Positions 9,655 through 18,780 of a stretch of DNA of 29,295 nt are shown one piece after another. The notes beneath the pieces are model-generated. The model did not search any database. It was not told the origin of the DNA and was given only the letters and a program-made list of their open reading frames with translations. Each line of letters opens with the position of its first letter. The first letter of the stretch is position 1. Source of the stretch: Folioceros fuciformis (Eukaryota > Anthocerotophyta > Anthocerotopsida > Anthocerotales); NCBI GenBank assembly GCA_049999805.1, contig JBNGIO010005382.1, positions 1 through 29,295 on the forward strand, written 5' to 3'. A program made the translations under genes and the position numbers.

Positions 9655-10522
9655 GGCAACCGTGCCCACCCCACTGCCAGGAGTGTCGGAATTGTTGGTC
9701 TGGCAAATTCAGATCGGAAACTCCTTTAGCTAGTGCGTGCGCTATCATTGTACTCGAATCCGATCGTGTTGCCTGCGATGTATATGTGCCGTAGGCGTAG
9801 GGCATGGCCGCTGAGAGTGCCTCGACATTGGACCAAGTACCTGCCTGAACGGTTTGTTATTTTGGAATGCTGTGGCGGTCTCGCTTCCACATTCCGCTCG
9901 TTTGGCGGTGTGTAGGCGGGTCCTGCTCTTCTACGACATCGGCATCAACCCCTCGTATTTACTATATCATGCAGTTTGACGACAGCCTCCCAGGTAGCAA
10001 GCTCCGCACTGTGTTGGTGTCCCTGGCACTCAGGTCGGATTTCATTGTTCGGAGCAGGTGGCTTTGCTTGCTTGTTTGGTGATCCTGGAGAACTGGTCAT
10101 CACTACAGTTTGGAGATATGCAAGTGGTGCAGACCATGTCAGGTGCGAGAACAACCACAGCAAAGTATTCTTCATCTCGTTGTGATATGCAGAAAGGGCA
10201 GGATTGTGCGTACTTGGGTATTTGGTGGCAGGCAATATAGGTTGAAGACGTGGAACGCTGCATGGCAGGGCAGTTGTGGCCACGAAAGTGCCCGTAAGCA
10301 TTTGGAGAAGAAACAGAGCATTTCTGTCTTATCTGTTGAGGGATGTTGTGTGTGATAAAGGGTTGCAATCGAATCCGAAGGATGGGATACCTCCACCAAG
10401 CAAATGGATGCAAAAGGGCAACCTAGTGGGATACAGAAAACCACACCCTACAGGATTTCACCTCAGCTCAAACTGAGTTATACATGCTGAGTTCCTGTTG
10501 GCTCAAATCGTTCGCTCCCTGA
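9655..10522. other. No gene recognised upstream of the RID3-like gene
   Basis: Open frames on both strands (up to 123 codons, 10042-10413 on the reverse strand) have no recognisable domain or splice pattern. The proximal part presumably contains the RID3-like promoter. Confidence 0.5.
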
Positions 10523-10870
10523 TCACTCTTGAGCTGTGAGTGGAGGAATTTTTATTTGACGATCGCACAACTTGTCCGAGAGCAAGTTTACAGTACTGCA
10601 CCACCATGGATACAGAGTTTGAAAGTTGGCTGTGAATACGCGGTTTTTCTTTGCGGAAATTTGTTGGCTAGTGTGTTCACTATCAACATGTCTGTTGCGC
10701 ATGGCCACTGGAAGGGCCTCAAATTGGACTGCAAGTTCCTGTGTGCACTGTTTGTTCATTTTGGGTTGCACTGTTGCTTCCACGTGTTCTACTTGTAGGC
10801 GTCCTCGCTGAGTCCAACGAACATCTCCATCAAGAACTGGCGTCTCATCCCTAGTGTGGTCCTGTAACAT
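10523..10870 (-). CDS. Unclassified 115-codon open frame
   Basis: An ATG-initiated frame with a hydrophilic product (for example LDGDVRWTQRGRLQVEHVEA) runs from the edge of the 25-bp tandem array to a TGA at 10523. No family, signal peptide or membrane segment is recognised. It could be an exon, a decayed element or chance. I list it because it is the only frame in this gene-poor stretch with balanced composition. Confidence 0.2.
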   Translation of the reverse strand: MLQDHTRDETPVLDGDVRWTQRGRLQVEHVEATVQPKMNKQCTQELAVQFEALPVAMRNRHVDSEHTSQQISAKKNRVFTANFQTLYPWWCSTVNLLSDKLCDRQIKIPPLTAQE

Positions 10871-10873
10871 GAG

Positions 10874-11092
10874 GCCAGTGTGGCATGCTACACAAAAGGT
10901 CAGTGTGGCATGCTACACAACAGGCCAGTGTGGCATGCTACACAACAGGNNNNNNNNNNGTGTGGCATGCTACACAACAGGCCAGTGTGGCATGCTACAC
11001 AACAGGGCAGTGTGGCATGCTACACAACAGGGCAGTGTGACATGCCACACAACTGGTCAGTGTTGCATGCTGCACAACAGGTCAGTGGGGTA
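10874..11092. repeat. 25-bp tandem array with palindromic core, broken by an assembly gap
   Basis: Copies of TGTGGCATGCTACACAACAG plus a 5-nt joiner (mostly RCCAG, GGCAG or GTCAG) begin at 10879, 10904, 10929, 10961, 10986, 11011, 11036 and 11061, the last two diverged. The core GTGTGGCATGCTACAC is a near-perfect palindrome centred on GCATGC. The spacing across the N run is 32 rather than 25 or 50, so the ten N bases are a placeholder and the true array is probably longer. Confidence 0.93.
10950..10959. other. Assembly gap (10 N)
   Basis: Ten N bases interrupt the 25-bp repeat array. The register before and after does not match a 10-base gap, so the array was probably collapsed or left unresolved. 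Confidence 0.97.
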
Positions 11093-11795
11093 ACAAGCAG
11101 AACAGCGGATCTTCTATCTCGGCTGGTGGTACGGGGAGGAGAAGGTGGAATTCGGCTGACATCTTGAATCTGCCAATGGATCTTACCCAGACGTGTCTAT
11201 CCCTAATCTGTGATCTAAATTAAAATCGGCTTCCAAATTTAAAAATCAAAACAAACCAGCTTCCGACAATGATAGTGGACACATTCCTGTTAGGCCCACC
11301 GTCCTTGGTCTGAACCCGCAGGCAATACAGAAACAAGATCGATCTCCCACGGTGGCAGAAGATGAAAAGCGGTGGACAAAACTGGGTGTCTCAAAGACAG
11401 CGGTTTACACCTTTCCAGGTTGTACTTGGAGACACAGCAGAAGAGAAAGGTTTGCCATTTCTGTCATCCAGAATGTATGCCACAACCGTTAGGAACATCA
11501 CATACACGCTTGGTGGAAAGAGTTCACCCCCATCTTCGAGATGAATCTCTAGCAACTCTGTTGAGATAACAATCTCGGTAGACAAGGCCAACTGCACAGC
11601 ATTATCCAGGGATAACACCGAAGAGCATAGCTTCCTTGTGGTGCTAGCAACCTTGCTGGCGTTCCAACACTTTACTAGATAGCACGACAACAATAAATAT
11701 ATCTCTTTCACGATTCCTCCACCTTATTCACTGGTATGCAGGTGTGCCTGTGGTGCCCAATCGGCAAACCCTGCAACCAGCTCAACCAGCATCGC
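11093..11795. other. No gene recognised; downstream of the DUF538 gene
   Basis: The stretch includes an AT-rich segment (about 11210-11260) and open frames without recognisable domains, including a 106-codon reverse frame at 11391-11711. The part next to 11796 is probably the 3' untranslated region of the DUF538 gene. Confidence 0.5.
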
Positions 11796-12470
11796 TCAGA
11801 CAGCCTGAGCGAATTTCCTGTTCAGATTGTTGGGAGCATTCGCAGGGACCTTCCCGGACAGAGCCTGCAATCCAGACCCACGAATACATGTAAGATAAGG
11901 GCAAGTCATTCCCAGGCAAGATAGAAAGTAAAGAAAATGCCCAGCAAGAACGGTGCTGGAGGTGGTGGACATGAAGGGTAAAGTTTGCAGCCATGGAAAA
12001 CTCACCTGGTCCAGCCATGATGCGAAGGAAGGCCCGAGTTCCTGAGCCCCTTCGGCAGCTTTGGTGCAGGTGGGGACGCCCTCAAAAAGGCTCAGGGACA
12101 GCTTCTTGGAGACGAAGCCGACGTCGAAGTAGATGAAGCCAGTGCCGGGCACGTCCACGCGGATGCCGGTAACGGAGAACCAGAAGATGGATTGCTTGGC
12201 TTTGATCCCGCTCAGATTCTTGATGGAACCGTAGGAAAGCGTGCCGGTGATCTGCTTCTCATAGTACACCTTGTCCTCGAATGTGCAGTAGGTCTCTCCC
12301 GTAAGCTCCACGGCGAATTCGCCGTTGGCGGCTAGCTTGTAGCTGGTGACGGTGGGAGGCAGCAGGCCGCTGGGGAGGCCGTATTCGTGCAGCACGTCGA
12401 ACACACTCGCGGAGGCGCAGGCCACAGCTGCAAGAAGCAGCAGTAGCGCGAGGAGCCCAGATTGTGCCAT
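11796..12470 (-). CDS. Secreted DUF538 protein
   Basis: Exon 1 (12470-12006) and exon 2 (11864-11796) give 177 residues. The start MAQSGLLALLLLLAAVACAS is a clear signal peptide. The domain follows: DVLHEYGLPSGLLPPTV, then FEDKVYYEKQITGTLSYGSI, then SVTGIRVDVPGTGFIYFDVG and VGFVSKKLSLS, all hallmarks of DUF538. The family is common in land plants. Some members are stress-induced and have been proposed to bind hydrophobic molecules; function is not settled. The single intron (12005-11865, GTGAG...TTGCAG) is 141 nt, a multiple of three with no stop, so an unspliced transcript would still encode a 224-residue protein with 47 extra residues. The gene is divergent from its right neighbour, with 311 bp between start codons. 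Confidence 0.9.
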   Translation of the reverse strand: MAQSGLLALLLLLAAVACASASVFDVLHEYGLPSGLLPPTVTSYKLAANGEFAVELTGETYCTFEDKVYYEKQITGTLSYGSIKNLSGIKAKQSIFWFSVTGIRVDVPGTGFIYFDVGFVSKKLSLSLFEGVPTCTKAAEGAQELGPSFASWLDQVSFPWLQTLPFMSTTSSTVLAGHFLYFLSCLGMTCPYLTCIRGSGLQALSGKVPANAPNNLNRKFAQAV

Positions 12471-12781
12471 ACCTGTTGTTGGAGAGTGCGGGAGGAGACG
12501 GGAGCAGGAGGAAGCGGGAACCTGAGGGAAGCAGGAAGGTTGCTGTGGCTGTGGCTGACGGTCAGGATGGCCGAGGCAGATGAAGGAGTTGGGGACGGAC
12601 CATTTGATGTGCTTGCCATATAGGTCACATCACACGACACATGTCGTCGCCCAGCGACGCATATGCGCTTCGCGCAAATCGCCTGCTTCCGTATCCGCAT
12701 CTAGTCAAGCCATCACCTGTGGTAGCATCAGGAGCATGGCATGTCGTGTTGTAGCGCTGTGAGTCGTCTCGTCGCGCTACG
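12471..12781. promoter_or_regulatory. Divergent promoter region, DUF538 (-) and orphan (+)
   Basis: The start codons of the two genes are 311 bp apart in opposite orientation. No TATA box or other named element stands out. Confidence 0.4.
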
Positions 12782-13608
12782 ATGGCGCTTGCTTCTGCTA
12801 CTACATACGGATGCTTCACCCGCGATTTGTCTCAGCTGGGGCTGCACAGAAAGGGCCCGCTCCCGGCCTCCTCCCGCTGCCTCGCCGGGACCGCTGCCAG
12901 GGGCTGGCGTTGTCATTCCGATTCCTTGCTGCCAGCAACCCTGGTTACGCGCGTCTCCCGCTCTTCAAGCATGCGGGCATCCAGGCTGGGGAATTCAGCC
13001 TACAGCAGTGACGAGTTTGGAGTTCAGGTTGGTGCACACCCCTTCCCTGCCAGGCATTTTTTCCAGTTCCCCTCAATCCGATGCAGGGAATCATCCTGCA
13101 GCAAACCTGGATGGCATCAATTCCCGCGGTTTGCATTCCCTTGCCCTTGTGACGTAACCCTAAAGCATCAGGAAATGGAGTGGCTGAGGGAGCAGCTGAC
13201 AACAGAGCTTGTAGAGGGAGGCCTAGACAGCGAAGAGAGCTCCAAGATCGGAGCAGCCTGTGCCGAGGTGAGATGTTGCTTACTCTCACGCCATCATGGA
13301 GGACCTGAGGCACATGGGAAGTGAATGAGAGGATGTAACAAGTTTCGTGGTGTGGTTTGCAGGCGTGTGGAGCATTCTTTGCATCCGGGTTTGGCCCGTT
13401 CGATCCTATGGTTATCATGGACGCGATGGAAGAGGAGGTGGAAAGGAGAAGTTTGCGAGGAGACTTCCTACCTTTCGAGATAGCTCGCAAGGCTCTGCAA
13501 GTTCTGCAAAGACGATGGGATGGACCCAGGCGGCCAGCACTGCTCAGGGAAGCGAGAGAAAACATGCTTGATGTGGTGAACTTTGATAAGTTTCCCAAAC
13601 ACTCTTAA
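12782..13608 (+). CDS. Unrecognised protein, probably organelle-targeted
   Basis: Three exons (12782-13027, 13172-13267, 13363-13608) join in phase 0 to 195 residues. The first 80 or so residues are rich in Ser, Ala, Arg and Leu with few acidic residues (MALASATTYGCFTRDLSQLG...), as in a plastid or mitochondrial targeting peptide. The rest is a compact helical-looking domain: MEWLREQLTTELVEGGLD, then ACGAFFASGFGPFDPMVIMD, then LPFEIARKALQVLQRRWDG, ending NFDKFPKHS. I do not recognise the family. Donors are GTTGGT and GTGAGA. Intron 1 (13028-13171, 144 nt) is in frame and stop-free, so a start at the internal ATG (13175) in an unspliced transcript is also possible. The gene converges on the SOUL gene, 121 bp away. 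Confidence 0.65.
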
Positions 13609-13729
13609 TTGCTCAGCAACAAAGGAGGAGGAGGTTCGGAATTTCTCAGTCTCTCCACGACTTGTAGGTACCATGTAACAAGGGAAGCTGCTTCAACAAA
13701 GCCATATATGACTATGCACATGCTGAGTC

Positions 13730-14555
13730 CTACACTGTACACTTTCCTTCACAGGCAGAGGCGGAATCCGAAGCTGTCTTTCCCGGGGCCTGGCACCCGT
13801 ATTTGACGAAGGAGTCGGGTAGGGTGACCCACACCTCGTTCACTCTCCCAGTAATGGTGAAGGGCCCGTTGTACTGGGCGATGGCGTAGGAGTCCCGGCC
13901 AGGCACATGGTCACCTACAGTGGCGTTCGCCCAGGGGCTCCTCCCCAGGCTGGCAGCCAGGGAGGCTGCCTCCTTCGCGACGTTGTTGTCCTTGGCGAAG
14001 CCAGAGAAGGTGCGGGTGGCGATGCACACTTCATCCCAGCGCTCGAACTCCACATCCACCTCAGGAATTGGTGTGGGCGGGACATCCTGGAAGGCCGTGG
14101 GCAGGTAGAGCCGGACGATGTAGGCAGCGGAGCTGAAGGGCCCGGCTGTGGGGTTCAGTCCTGTCAGCGCCGGTGTCGTCATGGGGATGTGCGACCAATT
14201 CAAGTTAGCTCCTTCTATGTACTGGAACAACCTGGCCACAACCACAGCACGGCAAGTCACCCACGGGTTCAAGGCCAGGAAGAAGACGAAGCAGAAGAAG
14301 GCGATCGCAGGGGAAGAGGTCTCACCTGTGGAACCCCTTGACCGTGGCAACAAGGAAGGAGGCATCGGTGACCGCCGCACAGGCCCACACACTGCGTCTG
14401 TAGAGCCGGATCTGGAAGTCGGACTCCGTGTGCACCACGGTATACTGGGGAGTCTCAGTCTCGGAGCTGCGGGCTGGGTGCGCATCGTGGAGCCCTCCTC
14501 CTGCCAAGGCGGCCCCCGCCAGGATGAAGAAGCTCAGGTAGGTCGCCAAATGCAT
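13730..14555 (-). CDS. SOUL-family haem-binding protein, secreted
   Basis: Two exons (14555-14326 and 14231-13730) give 243 residues. The N-terminus MHLATYLSFFILAGAALAGG is a signal peptide. The SOUL fold is visible in ETPQYTVVHTESDFQIRLY, GFHRLFQYIEGAN at the exon junction, IPMTTPALT, and the end of the domain YAIAQYN.PF...NEVWV. SOUL/HEBP proteins bind haem or tetrapyrroles through a hydrophobic cleft; plant members occur in cytosol, plastid and endomembranes. The acceptor CCAG|GTTGTTC is chosen over the one 9 nt further in because only it keeps phase and restores HRLFQYIEG. The tail after NEVWV carries extra cysteines (C in KYGCQ, SACEGKC), perhaps disulphide-bonded. No second intron is needed. 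Confidence 0.92.
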
Positions 14556-14960
14556 TGTAGCGCAAGCTCACTTCAGTCCCTGGGAATTGGCTCTTTTCTC
14601 TCTTCCGCGCCAGGATTTGCATTTCGGCCTCCACGGTATCGGATATACATGTATGTACAGCAAGTTGTTACGGCTGTCCGCCTCTGCCGCAACTCGAAGA
14701 CCATACGTCCAGACAACAGCAACGGAATTCCTTCCCACATTAACGAATAACCGAAGCCCTTTCGTCTCACCTTTCCATACATCCTTACTACAACCAAGCG
14801 ACACGGTTCCGTTACTGTACAAACTTCCGTTTCTGTACACAACAGTGACTGAAACATGCAAAGTAGGAATGCAAATTTATGCTCCTCCTTGACCGGGCTA
14901 TATTGGCGAGTATTTTGGTTGCACGTGTTGGGAGTTGGGCCAGACGCCGCCTTGGGCCTT
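14556..14960. other. Intergenic region between SOUL and 5-phosphatase genes
   Basis: These 405 bp carry the SOUL promoter (reverse strand) and the 3' region of the 5-phosphatase gene. Reverse frames of 94-97 codons here lack recognisable domains. A short imperfect direct repeat (CCGTTACTGTACAAACTT / CCGTTTCTGTACACAACA) lies near 14810-14845. Confidence 0.5.
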
Positions 14961-17626
14961 TCACCGCAAGCCTCTTTGGAGATCCCGACCTCGCTGCAAG
15001 ATGCCGTCTACGTCGGCGCTTGTCAAGGTTTTTCTGAACTTGCGAGAATCAAGTTCCACTTCGGCAAAGAAGACGGCGCTGACTGGGCGATGGTCAGAAA
15101 GTCTGGACTCCGCGCGCACGTAGGACAACAGTCTCAGACCTTTTCCATACCAAAGAATCCTATCACACCTGCGAGAGCACCGAGGTGAGAGAGCGGGCAC
15201 CAATGGCGTGAGGAGGAAAGGAGACTGGGATCGAGAGTCTACCAGGCAGGTGCACGCTGCTTCTCTCCTGGCTTTTGAACCTCCCCGAAGTATTGGTCCG
15301 AATCCATGACATACTTGTAGGTGGGAGCGAAGTGGATGACGCCTTCTCGCCACCCATCAAACACACGCCCAGCAGCTTGTTCGAGCTTGAGCTGTCATGA
15401 ACAAGATAAAGATGGATTTAGTGAGAACTGTGGGATGAGTTTCTCAGGAGAAGGTGATGGGACGAGGAGCTGTGATCTTACTTGGTCTTTGGTGAGGAGG
15501 CTGTCCCATTGCTCCCGGGCTACCAGCTTCCTCGTCTCAGAATGCGACGAAGTTAGGCGGTAGTTTAAGTCTCCCAACCATATAATACGACTGTGATGTG
15601 CAGAGGAAGGACAGTAGATCAGTTAGCACATGAGATAGGCGGGCCCATAGCACTGCAAGATGACGATGGACATTGAGCTGGTACTCACTCGTGGGCCAAA
15701 ATCGTGTCTGGGAGATCCTGCCTTATGGACTTTGCAGTCCGAGGAAAATGCGTCCTCTTCAGGATCTCTGCAACATCGGAGTTCCTGCGCAGTTCATCCC
15801 CTTCCTTGTTCCCAGACGTGAGGTGGGAGCAGATGAAGCAGAAGCTTGTTTGATGCAATGACATACTGATGGACACAGAACCCTGCGACAGAAGGGGTGG
15901 TGGAGGAATGTAAGTTCTTGGAAGGATAGCACATTTGTGAGACAGTAGGTGACGAGTGGCTTAGACAGTCGTACCTTATTGCCGAGGTAACCCATGAGAC
16001 CAAGTCCCACGCTGGACACCTTGATGTTGTGGACGTAGCGTCGCAGGCTTGTTCGAACCCAAACGGAGATGAAGATACCAACCATCTGTTTGCTAGCAAC
16101 GCGGGAGTATCCTTGCCGCAGGTAAGTAGACTTCGTAGCAGAGGCTCCTCTAGAAAGCAGTGGTGAGGAGACGGGAGACACCAAAGTCTCTTCTGTGGTG
16201 TACACGTTCTCATCTCTTGCTGACACAGTCCTCGTCACCTTGTTACTGCCCAGATCTACAGAGTCGGCTGGCATCCTGAACGAGGACCAAGTACGAGAGT
16301 ACTCCCTGCTCTTCCGTTGGGAGTTCACCTCCTCCTTTTGTGTCTCATGGTTCCTCCTACTCTCGGGACCCAGATTTCTGTTGCCTTCAGACTCCAGCAA
16401 GGCCGAGGACTCATCGTTGTGCACAGCACCCTCAACGATAGACTGCAGCCGAGCCACCACGTCCGTTAAATCAGTCCTGGTCGGGGAAGCAGGGGTGCTG
16501 TAGCTCTTCGGTTTACTTGGGGAGAATTTTTTATTAAGAGACTGGCGAATCAAGGCATCCCACATCACTGCCGGCCCATCGTCTTCCGCACCCAAGACAT
16601 TACCGGCGTTCAGGGGAACCACTTCCTGGAACCTGCCAAGGAGAGAAATTCTACTCAGTGGACACTCCCATCACGGAACCTTGAATCAACGACACAGTTG
16701 GATGGACAGGGGAAACGTGGACCAACCCGAGGACGTAGATATCTGCGAGTTCAGATGTATCCAACCACTCCTCAATCTCCAAACCATCCGGAGGCAGTTT
16801 GCCAGCAACATTCCAGGTCCCAACTGCCACCCTGTTTCAACCAACATACGCAACCACACATCCCAGGTGAGTCATGGCGTCGGCAATCACATCCCATAAA
16901 GAAGCAATAGAGGATTGCTCATGACCTGTATTCCTGGCTCCGGAGCATATCCGAGGTGATGGGCTCCGACTGCCATCGATGCAATCCATTGTTTTGAGGC
17001 CTTACCAATTTTTCTGCCATCCAGAAGCGGAAACAAGGTTACACCTCAGCAGATAGCGACACCTACAGGCCGCATCCATCCGTGCGATAGCCCCTACATC
17101 GCAAGCAGGCGGCACAAGAGGGCTCACCTGGGGTAGTTTCCTCAAGAATTGACAGATCGCTTGTCGCTCTGACCAAACTTTGGTCCACATCAGGGCACTC
17201 AAAGTAGTCGTCTGGAGCAGGGCCAGCCAATGTCAGATCCATTGAAAGCCAAGAGGGAAGCAAAGTAGAAGCTGGGTCGTGACCAAACAGCTGCAGACGC
17301 TGCGCACCTTTTTCATCCTCGTCACTCTCATCCCCTTCCTCCGGGCCATCGGCATTGAACTCGTCCCCGGACGACCTAATGTTCAGCCATTTCCTCACCA
17401 CCTGCCTAGCCCAGAAGAACTGGAAGAATTGACCAGGTAAGCAGTGGAAGCATTGACACCCGGCCAAATCGGATTCATGCCAACAGCTACTCTGACACAA
17501 CTGCACAGCAGACCAGATTGCGCAATTGTTGTAAGAATGGACAACAAGGCCGCGAGTGACCAGCCTTTCCCGGATTCTCAACCAAACAATCCGCACTAAG
17601 GACAAACGGAAGGGTTTCAGGAACAT
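14961..17626 (-). CDS. 5PTase: Inositol polyphosphate 5-phosphatase, plant CVP2/5PTase type
   Basis: Supported exons are (17626 or later)-17128, 17013-16926, 16831-16727, 16632-15975, 15882-15689, 15590-15482, 15391-15243 and 15168-14961, all phase-compatible (up to 669 residues). The order matches plant type II 5PTases: [16 protein letters not shown] with an acidic stretch, [48 protein letters not shown], a long Ser-rich insert, [30 protein letters not shown], catalytic motif [25 protein letters not shown], second catalytic motif [13 protein letters not shown], and [10 protein letters not shown]. It removes the 5-phosphate from inositol phosphates or phosphoinositides. The first exon is uncertain: conserved sequence begins at [11 protein letters not shown] behind an acceptor at 17420, so a short separate 5' exon is likely and 17626 is only the first ATG in the unspliced frame. 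Several key motifs are split by introns (TG|G of PAWC, GA|T of HDRII). Confidence 0.93.
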
Positions 17627-18780
17627 GATGGATCATCTCTACTCTTATCAAGACCCGGAATCACCACCGCCCCCTTACCTCAGATCTCCGCGTGGCAACC
17701 ATTCGCATATTCAGCAGCAGCACATACGGAAACGCGTTCTGGAGCAGCTGTCTGCGTCACCGAGAGCAGCAGCAAAAAGACATCCTCAGTACCGTTCCCA
17801 CACCTCACACCACAAACCCAGCGAGCACAAACCAACGCCACCTGCCTGGAACAAGCGGGCAAGCTCCTAGCCTTGTTGCTCAAGGAACAAAGGGTCCGCA
17901 ACAAATTCTCCGGCGTTTGCATTGGACCCAGGCCCACGCTCCCTCAGAGCGTGTCCCTCCCCGGCAACCGACCTCCCAGCACAACTCCCTCTCAGATGCT
18001 TTCTCCACAGAGCAGACAGCATCGGCCTTCAAGCTCCAAGAGCAGGAGAAGCATATACCCACAAGCCTCAGAACGAGGAGGCTGCTGACGCCAAAACCCA
18101 GCTCCTTGCCAGCCCCGGTGCCAGTACCGGGGACACCCTCAGTCGTCCTACTCACAAGCTCAGTCCCTCACTCAAACTCTGGCAAATGGAAATCCAGCCC
18201 TACCCGACAACGACACCTTCCAAAACGCTCGTCGACCGAGCTCCGGCCATCGCCATCGTCATGGCCAGAATGCCACACCACACCCGGGCTCCACCTCAGC
18301 TGGGCCTGGGAATAACGTCCGCAGTCCCAATCCCAATTCTCCCACCCACGACGTTCACCGTCGATCCGGCCCCCCACTCCCCATGTCACAATCGCTGCAT
18401 TCCCCCGCATCCAGGCCCCGGTAGCAAAAACCCACCAGCCATCTCCGCCAAATTCTATCGCCCGCAACACCAGAATCGCACTCCAACTCGCACCCGGAAA
18501 GCACCGCCAGCGCCCTCCGAATTGGACAAATGCCTGGCGCACGAATCCCTTTGCTGCGATCAAACACCAAGCTCGTCGGCGAGAACAGCGTGCCCGGGAG
18601 CCCGGCTCGCAGGACGCACATCAGCGAGAGGAAAACACGGCACGCTCAGTAAAGTAAGCAAGGCCGCCTTGGCGCAGTTGCTCAACACTCTCCGCATATC
18701 AAGCCGGGGCTCGAACCCGGGTCAGCACTCCTCCACATACACGCCTGGCAAACCCATTTACCGACACGTCCAAACCCCGT
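17627..18780. other. A/C-skewed tract with long overlapping open frames, no recognised gene
   Basis: The forward strand is rich in A and C and poor in T over about 1.1 kb, which leaves all three forward frames almost stop-free (for example 17556-17870, 17692-18315 and 17922-18806). Translations are Pro/Ser/Thr/His-rich without a domain, signal peptide or splice pattern that picks one frame. It may be the 5' region of the 5-phosphatase gene, a low-complexity coding exon, or simply skewed intergenic DNA. Confidence 0.5.
18668..18722. other. tRNA-like relic with internal promoter-type boxes
   Basis: The forward strand has a good match to a Pol III A box (TGGCGCAGTTGC, 18670-18681) and a B-box-like GGCTCGAACCC (18708-18718). 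At 18704-18720 the reverse strand forms a perfect T arm: stem CCGGG/CCCGG with loop TTCGAGC. No matching acceptor or anticodon stem can be drawn on either strand and the A-to-B spacing is about 38 nt, so it is not an intact tRNA. A tRNA pseudogene or tRNA-derived SINE fragment fits best. Confidence 0.3.

Noticed and set aside
11391-11711. 106-codon reverse open frame downstream of DUF538
   Set aside because: No domain, and it lies where the DUF538 3' untranslated region is expected.
17014-17127. An 8-nt microexon plus a 36-nt intron in the 5-phosphatase gene
   Set aside because: The same acceptor opens a normal 88-nt exon that reads straight through to [15 protein letters not shown] in the correct phase, so no microexon or tiny intron is needed.
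18668-18722. Intact tRNA gene
   Set aside because: Neither strand gives matching acceptor and anticodon stems, despite the T arm and the A box.
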